22,895 nt of DNA from Bacillota bacterium (lineage in GTDB: Bacteria > Bacillota > Clostridia > Acetivibrionales > DTU013): positions 1 through 22,895 of the forward strand of contig JAEZJL010000147.1 of the NCBI GenBank assembly GCA_023415815.1, read 5' to 3'. The stretch's first letter is position 1; each line of letters starts with the position of its first letter. The translations under genes were made by a program, and so were the position numbers. The notes below the pieces were generated by a model that ran no database searches, had not been told where the DNA came from, and worked only from the letters and a program-made list of their open reading frames with translations. Of the stretch, positions 1 through 7,090 are shown piece after piece.

Positions 1-1203
1 TCCTATAATGGCTTCGGCTATCTCATCCGGTAGAAACACATCAAGCCCTTCTATATCCCCCTTGCTCAAATCAAACTGTCTGGCGGCCGCCCTGTCTCTT
101 ACTATTTTGTTTTGACCGAAATAATATTTTTCCCCGCTGAATGTCGTAATCGTTATGATATGCTTGCTCTTCAGGTCTGCAAAGCTAAGCCAGTAATCCG
201 CGGAGTTTTCACCTTCAAGGATGGTTATATTATAACCGTAGGAGCCCTCGCCGTTGTCAAGCTCGAAACGGATTTCCGACCGGGCTTTTTTTCCGCCTTC
301 CAGACTTATTTTGCCCTGGATTTTTCCGGCATCCAATACGGTAAAATTGACCGGACCGTTATATGAGCCTTTTACCGTTATGACGTCCGCTTTGCCGTAG
401 TCGATGGCAGCTCCGGCTTTGGCATAATAGCCGTTACTGAACGGTTGTCCTCCGTAAGAAGGATAATTGTACCCCATTTCATATCTTATTCTATAGGATG
501 CTTTGACCTCAGGTACGATCATGCTGTAGGAAGCTTCTTTGACTTCGCGAAAAAAGGCGCCGTCTTCTTGAGGAATATCCACGTCATCCGACAAATTACC
601 GGGGGTGCCGTTGTCGTATACCGGAATAACCAGACAGGAACAGTCGAGCGCCGCATTATTATTTATGCGCGGAATTCTCACTTTACCGGTTATCTTCCTC
701 CCTTTGATCAACTGCAGGTCCATATTGGTGTAACTGGTCTTTTGAAGCTTCATCTGCTTGGCTTTTGAGAAATTGAAGCTTGTCCCGTTTGAGGTGTAAA
801 AGCCTTCGTAGCAAAATCTGAAATCGTCAGCCTCATAGTAGCTGTAACCTATGTAGCCTTCGGTATCTAAATCAACTCCCAAAAAATATACCGCCGAATC
901 GGAGCCCGCTTTTATAAGTGCAGTAGATGATGCCGCATAGGACTCCGAATGAATATCCGGATATTTGTTTTTCTTAAAAAAATACACCTGCACGGCAGTA
1001 TCCCGGGTCGCTTTCAATCCCTCCGGCAGCGAAATCTTTCCGCTGATGATACACTTTGGGCCGGTGTTGGCCTCTTCTGCCGTTTTTACGCTAGCTATAT
1101 ACCCGGATATATTTTCTTCTTCCGTCTTTATAAAAATATTTCCGGATATAAATACAAAAAGTATGATAAAAGCTACCACCAGGCACTTTCTAAAGAAGCT
1201 CAT
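1..1203 (-). CDS. Membrane-anchored extracellular protein with three repeated ~120-residue modules (3' end missing)
   Basis: An open frame of 401 codons starts at ATG 1203 and is still open at base 1, so the C-terminus is outside the window. The ATG has GAGGA (1210-1214) upstream. Residues 8-25 are a hydrophobic helix after a short basic start (MSFFRKC), which reads as an uncleaved anchor or signal peptide with the rest outside the cell. Three units begin with similar strands: IISGKISLPEG (52-62), KITGKVRIPR (170-179) and KIQGKISLEG (294-303). Each ends in a Tyr/Asp-rich stretch: GFYTSNGTSFNFSK (135-147), GYYAKAGAAIDYGK (258-271) and RAAARQFDLSKGD (371-383). This looks like tandem beta-sandwich modules of the type found in clostridial surface proteins. 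I do not recognise a named family, and see no catalytic motif or sortase signal in the visible part. Confidence 0.8.
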   Translation of the reverse strand, partial: MSFFRKCLVVAFIILFVFISGNIFIKTEEENISGYIASVKTAEEANTGPKCIISGKISLPEGLKATRDTAVQVYFFKKNKYPDIHSESYAASSTALIKAGSDSAVYFLGVDLDTEGYIGYSYYEADDFRFCYEGFYTSNGTSFNFSKAKQMKLQKTSYTNMDLQLIKGRKITGKVRIPRINNNAALDCSCLVIPVYDNGTPGNLSDDVDIPQEDGAFFREVKEASYSMIVPEVKASYRIRYEMGYNYPSYGGQPFSNGYYAKAGAAIDYGKADVITVKGSYNGPVNFTVLDAGKIQGKISLEGGKKARSEIRFELDNGEGSYGYNITILEGENSADYWLSFADLKSKHIITITTFSGEKYYFGQNKIVRDRAAARQFDLSKGDIEGLDVFLPDEIAEAIIG

Positions 1204-1221
1204 AAAAAATCCTCAAAATAC

Positions 1222-1240
1222 ATTTGTATGAAATACGAAT
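1222..1240. promoter_or_regulatory. Inverted repeat at the start of the surface-protein transcript
   Basis: ATTTGTAT-gaa-ATACGAAT is an 8-3-8 inverted repeat with one mismatched position. It lies between the putative -10 box (1244-1249) and the ribosome site (1210-1214) of the minus-strand gene starting at 1203. It could be an operator or a small 5' UTR hairpin; no regulator is identified. Confidence 0.35.
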
Positions 1241-1243
1241 CAT

Positions 1244-1272
1244 ATATTACCACATGCTGCGGCTGAAGTAAA
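1244..1272 (-). promoter_or_regulatory. Putative sigma-A promoter of the surface-protein gene
   Basis: On the minus strand TTTACT (1267-1272) is followed after 17 bases by TAATAT (1244-1249). It lies about 40 bases upstream of the ATG at 1203. Both boxes are imperfect, so support is moderate. Confidence 0.4.
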
Positions 1273-1344
1273 CAAATAGGGGCATAACCGTATAATTGCA
1301 TCGGCCTTCCCAGCCGAATGTTACTTAGACTAGAATATCAACAT

Positions 1345-1360
1345 TGACATATGCCTGTCA
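1345..1360. promoter_or_regulatory. Palindrome TGACA-N6-TGTCA (site 1)
   Basis: TGACATATGCCTGTCA lies in the intergenic region between the surface-protein gene and perR, 39 bases upstream of the perR -35 box. No U-tract follows, so it is not an obvious terminator. It matches the element at 19313-19328 at 14 of 16 positions. Confidence 0.35.
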
Positions 1361-1398
1361 TATTAATAAAAAAATTTTTGGAAAATATAATATCTCTA

Positions 1399-1427
1399 TT
1401 GACAAAGTAAATCTGATATTTTATGAT
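1399..1427 (+). promoter_or_regulatory. Promoter of the perR-ahpC-ahpF operon
   Basis: TTGACA (1399-1404), a 17-base spacer and TATGAT (1422-1427) form a near-consensus sigma-A promoter. Transcription should start near 1434, inside the palindrome at 1425-1449. That geometry fits steric repression by PerR. Confidence 0.8.
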
Positions 1428-1449
1428 AACAGTAATGATTACTATTATT
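1425..1449. promoter_or_regulatory. PerR/Fur-type operator overlapping the -10 box
   Basis: The core AGTAATGATTACT (1431-1443) is a perfect 6-1-6 palindrome. Extended to 12-1-12 (1425-1449), 10 of 12 pairs match. The AT-rich dyad with a single central base is typical of Fur-family boxes. It covers the -10 end and the expected start site, so autoregulation by the gene at 1491 is the simplest reading. Confidence 0.7.
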
Positions 1450-1490
1450 GATATATTATTTTTAAATAAAAGGCAGAATGGGGAGAATAA

Positions 1491-1886
1491 ATGAACAGGA
1501 GATTCAGCACGCAGAAAAAAATGATAGAAGAAACTCTCGGGCTTCTGGATCATCCGACAGCGTCGGAGGTATATGAGAAAATCCGGAAGGACTATCCCCA
1601 GATAAGCCTTGGCACCATCTACCGCAATCTCAATATCATGGCGGACGGCGGCGAGATTATGAGGCTTTCCTTTTCCGGCGCGCCCGACCGCTTCGACCAT
1701 AATCCGGCGGAGCACTACCATATCGTATGCAGCCGGTGCGGCCGGATTTTCGATACCGTAGGCGGAGCTATCCCCCAGGAGCTTCTCGACCGGCTTGACA
1801 AAGCGGTTGAAGCGAGCACCGGACTTGAGGTTGAAAGCCGCATCATGCTTTTCTGCGGAATCTGTCCCTCATGCAAAAAAAATTAA
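1491..1886 (+). CDS. perR: Peroxide-responsive Fur-family repressor PerR
   Basis: A 131-residue metal-dependent repressor of usual family length. The N-terminal winged helix includes SLGTIYRNL (39-47). The structural zinc site is C80-x2-C83 and C125-x2-C128. Regulatory metal ligands expected for PerR are present: H21, D69 (in RFD), H75 and H77 (in EHYH) and D88 (in RIFD). PerR has Asp at the last of these where Fur usually has Glu, which favours PerR over Fur or Zur. ahpC and an AhpF-like reductase lie directly downstream, as expected of a peroxide regulon. In this family, Fe-catalysed oxidation of a ligand histidine by H2O2 releases the repressor. The ATG has GGGAGA eight bases or so upstream. 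Confidence 0.88.
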   Translation: MNRRFSTQKKMIEETLGLLDHPTASEVYEKIRKDYPQISLGTIYRNLNIMADGGEIMRLSFSGAPDRFDHNPAEHYHIVCSRCGRIFDTVGGAIPQELLDRLDKAVEASTGLEVESRIMLFCGICPSCKKN

Positions 1887-1955
1887 CGTCACGGACTTTG
1901 ATCCTTACAGCTTTTTGCTGATGGAATATAAATTAAAAATATAGGAGGTATTCAA

Positions 1956-2519
1956 ATGTCATTGATCGGAAAAGAAGTAAGCGAATTTAAGACTCAGGCC
2001 TTTGTAGGAGGCCAGTTCAAAGAGATCACCAAAGCGGACCTGCTTGGAAAGTGGTCGGTATTCGTATTCTACCCTGCCGACTTCACCTTTGTGTGTCCGA
2101 CCGAGCTGAGCGATCTTGCGGATAATTATGCGCAGTTTAAGGAAATCGGCTGCGAGGTCTATTCCGTATCCACCGATTCCCACTTTGTGCATAAGGCATG
2201 GCATGACGCTTCGGAGACCATCAAAAAAATCACTTATCCAATGCTCGCCGACCCGACCGGAAAAATCACGAAGGATTTCGAGGTCTATATCGAGGACGAG
2301 GGTATGGCGCTCAGGGGCAGCTTTGTCATCAACCCCCAGGGCAAAATCGTATCCTATGAGGTAAACGACAACAGCATAGGCCGCGAAGCAGCCGAGCTGC
2401 TTCGCAAGGTGCAGGCAGCCCAGTTTGTCGCAGAGAACGGCGACCAGGTGTGCCCCGCGAAGTGGCGTCCTGGAGCCCAGACGCTCAAGCCGAGCCTTGA
2501 TCTTGTCGGGAAAATTTAG
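1956..2519 (+). CDS. ahpC: Alkyl hydroperoxide reductase subunit C (2-Cys peroxiredoxin)
   Basis: A 187-residue typical 2-Cys peroxiredoxin that reduces H2O2 and organic hydroperoxides in the cytoplasm. The peroxidatic cysteine is C47 in FTFVCPTEL, with P40 and T44 of the active-site Pxxx(T/S)xxC motif. The resolving cysteine is C166 in VCPAKWRPG near the C-terminus. Length and spacing match the enterobacterial AhpC type. A strong AGGAGG sits seven bases before the ATG. The gene lies 69 bases after perR with no terminator between and 8 bases before the reductase gene, so the three are probably one operon. A second weak promoter may exist in the 69-base gap (TTACAG 1905-1910, TATAAA 1927-1932). 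Confidence 0.95.
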   Translation: MSLIGKEVSEFKTQAFVGGQFKEITKADLLGKWSVFVFYPADFTFVCPTELSDLADNYAQFKEIGCEVYSVSTDSHFVHKAWHDASETIKKITYPMLADPTGKITKDFEVYIEDEGMALRGSFVINPQGKIVSYEVNDNSIGREAAELLRKVQAAQFVAENGDQVCPAKWRPGAQTLKPSLDLVGKI

Positions 2520-2527
2520 GTTCAGTT

Positions 2528-4150
2528 ATGAATAAGCACTATGATTTGATAATCATCGGGGCCGGCAGCGCCGGCATGAGCGCCGCAATCTATGCGGGGC
2601 GGGCAAAATTAAAAACTCTCGTTCTGGATAAGGACAGGACCGGCGGCCAGATTAAAATCACAGCGGAGGTTGTGAATTATCCGGGTATTCTCCGCACCTC
2701 CGGCGAGGAGCTGGCCCAGACGATGAAAAAACAGGCGGAAAGCTTCGGCGTTGAGTTTCTGAACGCCGCGGTGCAGTCCGCGGATTTTTCGCAGGACCTT
2801 AAAAAGCTTAAAACCTCCGAGGGTGAGTTTGAAGCTCTGGGCGTGATCGTTGCCACCGGTTCAAAGCCCAGAACACTGGGCTTTGAAGGCGAGGAAGCCT
2901 TCAGGGGGCGCGGTATCGGCTACTGCGCCACCTGCGACGGCGAATTTTTCGCCGGCATGGACATCTTCGTTATCGGCGCAGGCTTTGCGGCGGCGGAGGA
3001 AGCGATCTTCCTCACGCGCTATGCAAAAAAGGTGACGATCATCGCCAGAGAGCCGGAATTCACCTGTTCGAAAACGATTGCCGACAAGGTGCTCGCACAC
3101 AGGAAGATCGAGGTGAAATTCAACACAGAGATTCTGGAGGTGGGCGGCGTAAAGGTACTCAAATACGCAAGATTTGTAAATAACAAGACCGGAGAGACCT
3201 GGCGGTATGATGTGGCTGAGGGCGATTCATCGTTCGGTGTGTTCGTGTTTGTAGGCTACATCCCCCAAAGCGCCGAATTTGCCGGACAGCTTGCGCTTGA
3301 CGAATATGGGTATATCCTTACCGATGAAAACATGAAAACAAACATAGACGGCGTTTATGCCGCCGGGGACATACGTCCGAAAGCGCTTCGCCAGCTTGTC
3401 ACGGCAGTTTCTGACGGCGCCCTTGCAGCCGCGGCGCTTGAGAAATATATCGAAGAAAAAAAGGAGCGGCTCGGAATCCGGAGTGTATCCGAATCCTCTC
3501 TAGAACAGACGGCAGAAGTCTTTTTTGACGACGGGCTCAAAGCCCAGCTCACGAATATCTTCGCACGCTTCCAAAACAGGATCCTCCTGGTTGCTATTCT
3601 GGATGAGTCCAGCGAAGTGAGCACGGAACTCAAAGGCTTCCTGTTCGAGATATCCTCATTCACAGACAAAATCGGTGTGGAGTTTTTCAATAAAGGTGAA
3701 TATCCGGCTACGGAAAAAAACATCAACGCTACGATTTTCCCCACCTTTGCGATTCTGGATCCGGACGGAAGGTATACCGGCGTCCAGTTCCACGGGATTC
3801 CGGGAGGTCATGAAATAAATTCCTTTGTTCTGGCTCTTTATAACGCCGCCGGGCCAGGGCAGGCGGTCGGCGAGGACATCCTGGCGGAAATCCGGGCGCT
3901 GGATAAGCCTGTGAACTTTAAAATCGGCGTCTCCCTCTCCTGCACGCTTTGTCCGGATGTGGTGGCCTCGGCACAGCTGATGGCCTTGAGGAATCCCCTG
4001 ATTGAGGCTGAAATGATCGACATATTCAGATTTCCAGAGTTTAAGAACAGGTACTCCATTATGAGCGTCCCGGCCGTCATAGTCAACGACACACGGCTCC
4101 TGTTCGGTAAAAAAAGCCTGGAAGAGCTTATACAGCTTGCCAGGGCCTGA
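2528..4150 (+). CDS. ahpF: AhpF-like NAD(P)H:peroxiredoxin reductase with permuted domain order
   Basis: A 540-residue flavoprotein that should reduce AhpC. Residues 1-310 form a thioredoxin-reductase module: FAD motif GAGSAG (11-16), redox pair C133-A-T-C136 followed by DGEF, nucleotide motif GAGFAA (150-155), and TNIDGVYAAGDIR (271-283). Residues 325-540 match the two thioredoxin folds that occupy the N-terminus of enterobacterial AhpF, including SLSCTLCPDVV with C472 and C475 and the later VPAVIVN. The order is therefore reductase first, tandem thioredoxin folds last, the reverse of E. coli AhpF. The HRRxxxR signature of NADPH-specific thioredoxin reductases is absent (AREPEF at 173-178), suggesting NADH use. 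The gene starts 8 bases after ahpC. Confidence 0.9.
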   Translation: MNKHYDLIIIGAGSAGMSAAIYAGRAKLKTLVLDKDRTGGQIKITAEVVNYPGILRTSGEELAQTMKKQAESFGVEFLNAAVQSADFSQDLKKLKTSEGEFEALGVIVATGSKPRTLGFEGEEAFRGRGIGYCATCDGEFFAGMDIFVIGAGFAAAEEAIFLTRYAKKVTIIAREPEFTCSKTIADKVLAHRKIEVKFNTEILEVGGVKVLKYARFVNNKTGETWRYDVAEGDSSFGVFVFVGYIPQSAEFAGQLALDEYGYILTDENMKTNIDGVYAAGDIRPKALRQLVTAVSDGALAAAALEKYIEEKKERLGIRSVSESSLEQTAEVFFDDGLKAQLTNIFARFQNRILLVAILDESSEVSTELKGFLFEISSFTDKIGVEFFNKGEYPATEKNINATIFPTFAILDPDGRYTGVQFHGIPGGHEINSFVLALYNAAGPGQAVGEDILAEIRALDKPVNFKIGVSLSCTLCPDVVASAQLMALRNPLIEAEMIDIFRFPEFKNRYSIMSVPAVIVNDTRLLFGKKSLEELIQLARA

Positions 4151-4184
4151 TTGCGCATATGTACATTCTCCCCTATCCATTTTC

Positions 4185-4228
4185 AAGCTCCGCCGGTTAC
4201 AAAAAACCGTGCCGGGGCTTGTTATTTT
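4185..4228 (+). terminator. Weak putative terminator after the ahpF-like gene
   Basis: AAGCTCCGCCGG pairs imperfectly (bulges needed) with CCGGGGCTT, and an inner GGTT/AACC pair is possible. GTTATTTT follows on the plus strand. It lies between convergent genes. The stem is irregular, so the call is tentative. Confidence 0.35.
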
Positions 4229-4601
4229 ACATCTCTCCTGCGGATATCTCCTTTTGTACCCTCTTGGGAAAGCTCTTTATTACCTGCCCATACGAATGAT
4301 CGATCATGCCAAACAGTACGGCATCCTCCATTTTGTTGACCCACACGGTATTGCGATAGGGCTGGTGAGCAGGCGGACAGTGGTAGCCTCTGACTACAAT
4401 GTCAGGATATTGACTGCGGTAAAAGCCCGCCAGGAACGGTTCGCATTTCAATGTGATTTTATAATTGCCCTCTTGCGTGTAAATTTCCGCAAATATCTTT
4501 CCGTTTACCTTAATGCAAACAGGTTCTTTGCCAAACGGATAGTCGATGTATGCCGCTTTCATGCCGCAGCAGTATCGGATCAGTTCATCAGGCTGTATCA
4601 T
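4227..4601 (-). CDS. MmcQ/YjbR family protein
   Basis: A 124-residue protein of the MmcQ/YjbR family, small proteins with a CyaY-like DNA-binding fold; no reaction is established. Diagnostic stretches are YPFGKEPVCIKVNGKIFAEI near residue 20, ITLKCEPF, a YP...GYH segment, NTVWV and the C-terminal MIDHSYGQVIKSFPKRVQ. Length suits the family. The ATG at 4601 lies 12 bases after the stop of the membrane-protein gene, so the two are probably co-transcribed. The ribosome site is weak (GGGAT), so translation may be coupled to the upstream gene. Confidence 0.82.
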   Translation of the reverse strand: MIQPDELIRYCCGMKAAYIDYPFGKEPVCIKVNGKIFAEIYTQEGNYKITLKCEPFLAGFYRSQYPDIVVRGYHCPPAHQPYRNTVWVNKMEDAVLFGMIDHSYGQVIKSFPKRVQKEISAGEM

Positions 4602-4613
4602 AACATTATCCCG

Positions 4614-5174
4614 TCAATATGCCAGTCTTTCGCCGCACTTTTTTATAAAGCTCATTATGCTTACCGCGATGATAATAGACATTATCAGAAGTACAATCAC
4701 AAAAATTATGGCTATTGCAGGTATAAAAATCAAGATAAATGAAGATATAACAGCGATCTGAAGTATCTTGTACTCTCTCCACCTGTCCATCGATTCCTGG
4801 GCCAAATCCGTCTGCCCGGATTTCTCCGCGATTTCCTTTATTCCCATAAACAGATTATATACGACCAATAAATTCAATATAAACGACGCTATCGTCAGAG
4901 GTATGCTTAAAATCCCAAGTGGTCCGAAATTAACCACCTGTCCCTGATTCTGCGCAGGAAATTGATACAGAGAAAATACGGATAATATCGCCATGAAGAT
5001 GTTATATTTAGCAGCTGTTCCGAAATAAGCGCTTCGCGAGGCCAGACTGCTGAAGCCTGAAGCAAACAGCAAATAACCCACAATATCAGGCAATATGTCA
5101 AAGCCCTGGATTCTAAAACTGATCATTATAAAAAGAAAGCCCCAGTACAATTTTCCAAACCCGTTCTCATTCAT
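4614..5174 (-). CDS. Small multi-pass membrane protein of unknown function
   Basis: A 186-residue protein with about five hydrophobic segments, near residues 7-21, 27-45, 56-70, 88-112 and 138-175 (the last long enough for two helices). The polar loop between the fourth and fifth (about 113-137) is charged. The early motif GFDILPDIVGYLLFASG is one I associate with uncharacterised Firmicute membrane proteins, but no function follows from it. The ATG has AGGA only four bases upstream. A consensus-like promoter lies at 5192-5220. The YjbR-like gene follows after 12 bases. Confidence 0.75.
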   Translation of the reverse strand: MNENGFGKLYWGFLFIMISFRIQGFDILPDIVGYLLFASGFSSLASRSAYFGTAAKYNIFMAILSVFSLYQFPAQNQGQVVNFGPLGILSIPLTIASFILNLLVVYNLFMGIKEIAEKSGQTDLAQESMDRWREYKILQIAVISSFILIFIPAIAIIFVIVLLIMSIIIAVSIMSFIKKCGERLAY

Positions 5175-5191
5175 ATAATCCTGCCCTCAGT

Positions 5192-5220
5192 TTTATATGC
5201 AAGCATACTTAACCTTTCAA
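5192..5220 (-). promoter_or_regulatory. Promoter of the membrane-protein/yjbR pair
   Basis: On the minus strand TTGAAA (5215-5220), 17 bases, then TATAAA (5192-5197). It lies 18 bases upstream of the ATG at 5174, so the 5' UTR is short. Confidence 0.6.
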
Positions 5221-5238
5221 ATGCCGTTACATCAAGCA

Positions 5239-5258
5239 GGGGCGGCTTTTGCCGCCCC
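5239..5258 (-). terminator. Strong GC hairpin after recX
   Basis: GGGGCGGC-TTTT-GCCGCCCC is a perfect 8-bp stem with a 4-base loop, six bases past the recX stop. No U-tract follows on either strand, so it may act as a terminator or mRNA 3'-end stabiliser. Confidence 0.55.
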
Positions 5259-5264
5259 TATGCT

Positions 5265-5888
5265 TTATTCTTCGTCTTCCTGAAGTTTATTTAAAACCTC
5301 TTCCGTCACTTCATGGTTATAGCCTCTGTGATTCAAAAACATAAATACCTTTTTCCGTACCCCTTCATCCCGGAGGTCGTATTTGCCGAATTTCTTTTTT
5401 ACAAGCTCCTCGGCGATAACGGCTTCATCGACCTTCCAGTCCTCAAGCACCTCGTCCGCTATCTCGGACGATATCCCCCTGCTTTGCAGCTCAAGCTTCA
5501 ACAGCTTCTTCGATTTTGGCTTCAGCTTGCTCCTGTCGAAAACAAACTTCTGGGCGTATAATTTGTTGTTTATGTACCCTATTGCCTTGAGCTCTTCAAT
5601 CACTTTCTCTATATTGGCGCTGTCATAGCCCTCTTCATGCAGCTTCTGCCTTACTTCCTTTTCGGTCCTGAGCTTCATTGAGAGGTATTTAACTCCGGCG
5701 GCCTTTGCGCTTCGGAAATTTATCGTGTTTTTAATATAATCCAGTTCCTCGGCGGTAATTTCCTTTTTTTCATACAGATTCAGGCTGAGAAAATCCTCCT
5801 CGCCGATGGTAAAGACAAATCGTCCGTCAATGTAGATAGACATGCGGTCTCTATTCTTTTTATTCTTTTCTGCCGATGTAATCTCCAT
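5265..5888 (-). CDS. recX: RecA regulatory protein RecX
   Basis: A 207-residue RecX, which binds RecA filaments and modulates strand exchange. The family's repeated three-helix units are visible: LSMKLRTEKEVRQKLHEEGY (about residues 69-88), then IEELKAIGYINNKLYAQKFV, LKLELQSRGISSEIADEVL, and a last unit ending in MFLNHRGYNHEVTEEVLNKL. The N-terminal extension before residue 60 holds YIDGRFVFTIGEE, common in Firmicute RecX. The gene lies 75 bases after the recA stop in the same direction, so it probably shares the recA transcript and SOS control. The start ATG has AGGTGG upstream. Confidence 0.92.
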   Translation of the reverse strand: MEITSAEKNKKNRDRMSIYIDGRFVFTIGEEDFLSLNLYEKKEITAEELDYIKNTINFRSAKAAGVKYLSMKLRTEKEVRQKLHEEGYDSANIEKVIEELKAIGYINNKLYAQKFVFDRSKLKPKSKKLLKLELQSRGISSEIADEVLEDWKVDEAVIAEELVKKKFGKYDLRDEGVRKKVFMFLNHRGYNHEVTEEVLNKLQEDEE

Positions 5889-5963
5889 TTACCCCACCTG
5901 AAAAACGAATGATATCAGCCATAATTATACATTAAAATACGATAAACATAAAGAGGCGCAAAA

Positions 5964-7013
5964 TTATTCTATTTCTATATCCAGTTCGTCCGCATCCTCA
6001 TGCTGCGGATGGCCCATGCTCTTTACAAAAGCCTGGCTGTAATTATCTCTTATCTTTACTTCTATATCCTTGGTTATTTCCCTGTTTTCCCTGAGGAACT
6101 GCTTCACGTTCTCCCTGCCCTGTCCTATCCGCTGTCCGTTGTAGGAGAACCATGCGCCGCTCTTGTTCACAATATCCAGATTCACGCCCACGTCCAGTAC
6201 GCTGCCTTCCTTTGAAATGCCTTCGCCGTATATGATGTCGAACTCAGCCTCCTTAAAGGGCGGAGCCACCTTGTTCTTTACCACCTTCGCCCTGGTCCTG
6301 TTTCCTATGACCTCTGTCCCCTGCTTCAGGGTTTCGATCTTCCTTACGTCGAGCCTTACGGAAGAGTAGAACTTAAGGGCCCTTCCGCCGGGTGTCGTCT
6401 CGGGGTTTCCAAACATGACCCCTACTTTTTCCCTGAGCTGGTTTATAAAAATGGCCGTGGTCTTCGACTTGCTGATAACACCGGCCAGCTTCCTTAATGC
6501 CTGGGACATGAGCCTCGCCTGAAGGCCCACGTGCGCGTCGCCCATCTCGCCGTCTATTTCAGCCTTGGGTACGAGCGCCGCAACGGAGTCTATTACGATA
6601 ACGTCGATGGCGCCGCTCCTGACAAGAGCCTCGGCAATCTCCAGCGCCTGCTCGCCGGTATCCGGCTGCGATACTATCAGATTATCTATATCAACACCCA
6701 GCTTCTTCGCATAAACCGGGTCAAGCGCATGCTCGGCGTCTATGAAGGCCGCATCTCCTCCCGACTTCTGGGCCTCGGCTATGATATGGAGGGCGACCGT
6801 CGTCTTACCTGAAGCCTCGGGCCCGAATATCTCAACAATCCTTCCTCTCGGCACCCCGCCGACGCCTAACGCTATGTCAAGCCCTATCGCTCCTGTCGGA
6901 ATCGTCTCGATATTCATATGAGTGCTCTCTCCGAGCTTCATAACCGCACCTTTTCCAAACTGCTTCTCTATCTGGCCCAAAGCCATCTCAAGAGCCTTCT
7001 TTTTTTCCATCAT
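5964..7013 (-). CDS. recA: Recombinase RecA
   Basis: RecA forms ATP-dependent filaments on single-stranded DNA for homologous recombination and LexA self-cleavage. With the start at 7013 the protein is 349 residues (MMEKKKALEM...). Walker A is GPEASGKTT (64-72). Other RecA signatures are VIVIDSVAALVPKAE, the INQLREKVGVMFGNPET L2 region and a short acidic tail (DELDIEIE). An in-frame ATG lies 28 codons upstream, but that extension would be encoded across the LexA box and promoter, and AAGGAGG sits 11 bases before ATG 7013, so 7013 is preferred. The gene has its own SOS promoter. Confidence 0.97.
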   Translation of the reverse strand: MMEKKKALEMALGQIEKQFGKGAVMKLGESTHMNIETIPTGAIGLDIALGVGGVPRGRIVEIFGPEASGKTTVALHIIAEAQKSGGDAAFIDAEHALDPVYAKKLGVDIDNLIVSQPDTGEQALEIAEALVRSGAIDVIVIDSVAALVPKAEIDGEMGDAHVGLQARLMSQALRKLAGVISKSKTTAIFINQLREKVGVMFGNPETTPGGRALKFYSSVRLDVRKIETLKQGTEVIGNRTRAKVVKNKVAPPFKEAEFDIIYGEGISKEGSVLDVGVNLDIVNKSGAWFSYNGQRIGQGRENVKQFLRENREITKDIEVKIRDNYSQAFVKSMGHPQHEDADELDIEIE

Positions 7014-7042
7014 ATCCGCAATGACCTCCTTATTGATATGTC

Positions 7043-7054
7043 GAACATTTGTTC
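7043..7054. promoter_or_regulatory. LexA (SOS) box of recA
   Basis: GAACATTTGTTC matches the Gram-positive LexA/DinR consensus GAAC-N4-GTTC exactly. It lies just downstream of the recA -10 box and 29 bases upstream of the ATG, where LexA would block transcription. Confidence 0.88.
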
Positions 7055-7061
7055 TTTGTCC

Positions 7062-7090
7062 ATTATATAACAACATACAGTAACAGTCAA
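7062..7090 (-). promoter_or_regulatory. recA promoter inside the 3' end of murJ
   Basis: On the minus strand TTGACT (7085-7090), 17 bases, then consensus TATAAT (7062-7067). The -35 box overlaps the murJ stop codon (7087-7089). recA can therefore be transcribed separately from cinA-murJ. Confidence 0.82.

Noticed and set aside
112..1266. Several plus-strand frames of 80-107 residues
   Set aside because: They lie opposite a 401-codon minus-strand frame with a ribosome site, signal anchor and internal repeats; their translations show no family resemblance.
1956..4150. ahpC-ahpF as an acquired element
   Set aside because: Composition and codon use resemble the rest of the window, and no repeats or mobile genes flank it.
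3656..4186. A 176-residue minus-strand frame
   Set aside because: Antisense to the conserved C-terminal half of the ahpF-like gene; low-complexity mirror of its codons.
4137..4742. A 201-residue plus-strand frame after ahpF
   Set aside because: It overlaps the recognisable YjbR-like gene and part of the membrane-protein gene on the other strand, and has no ribosome site or family motif.
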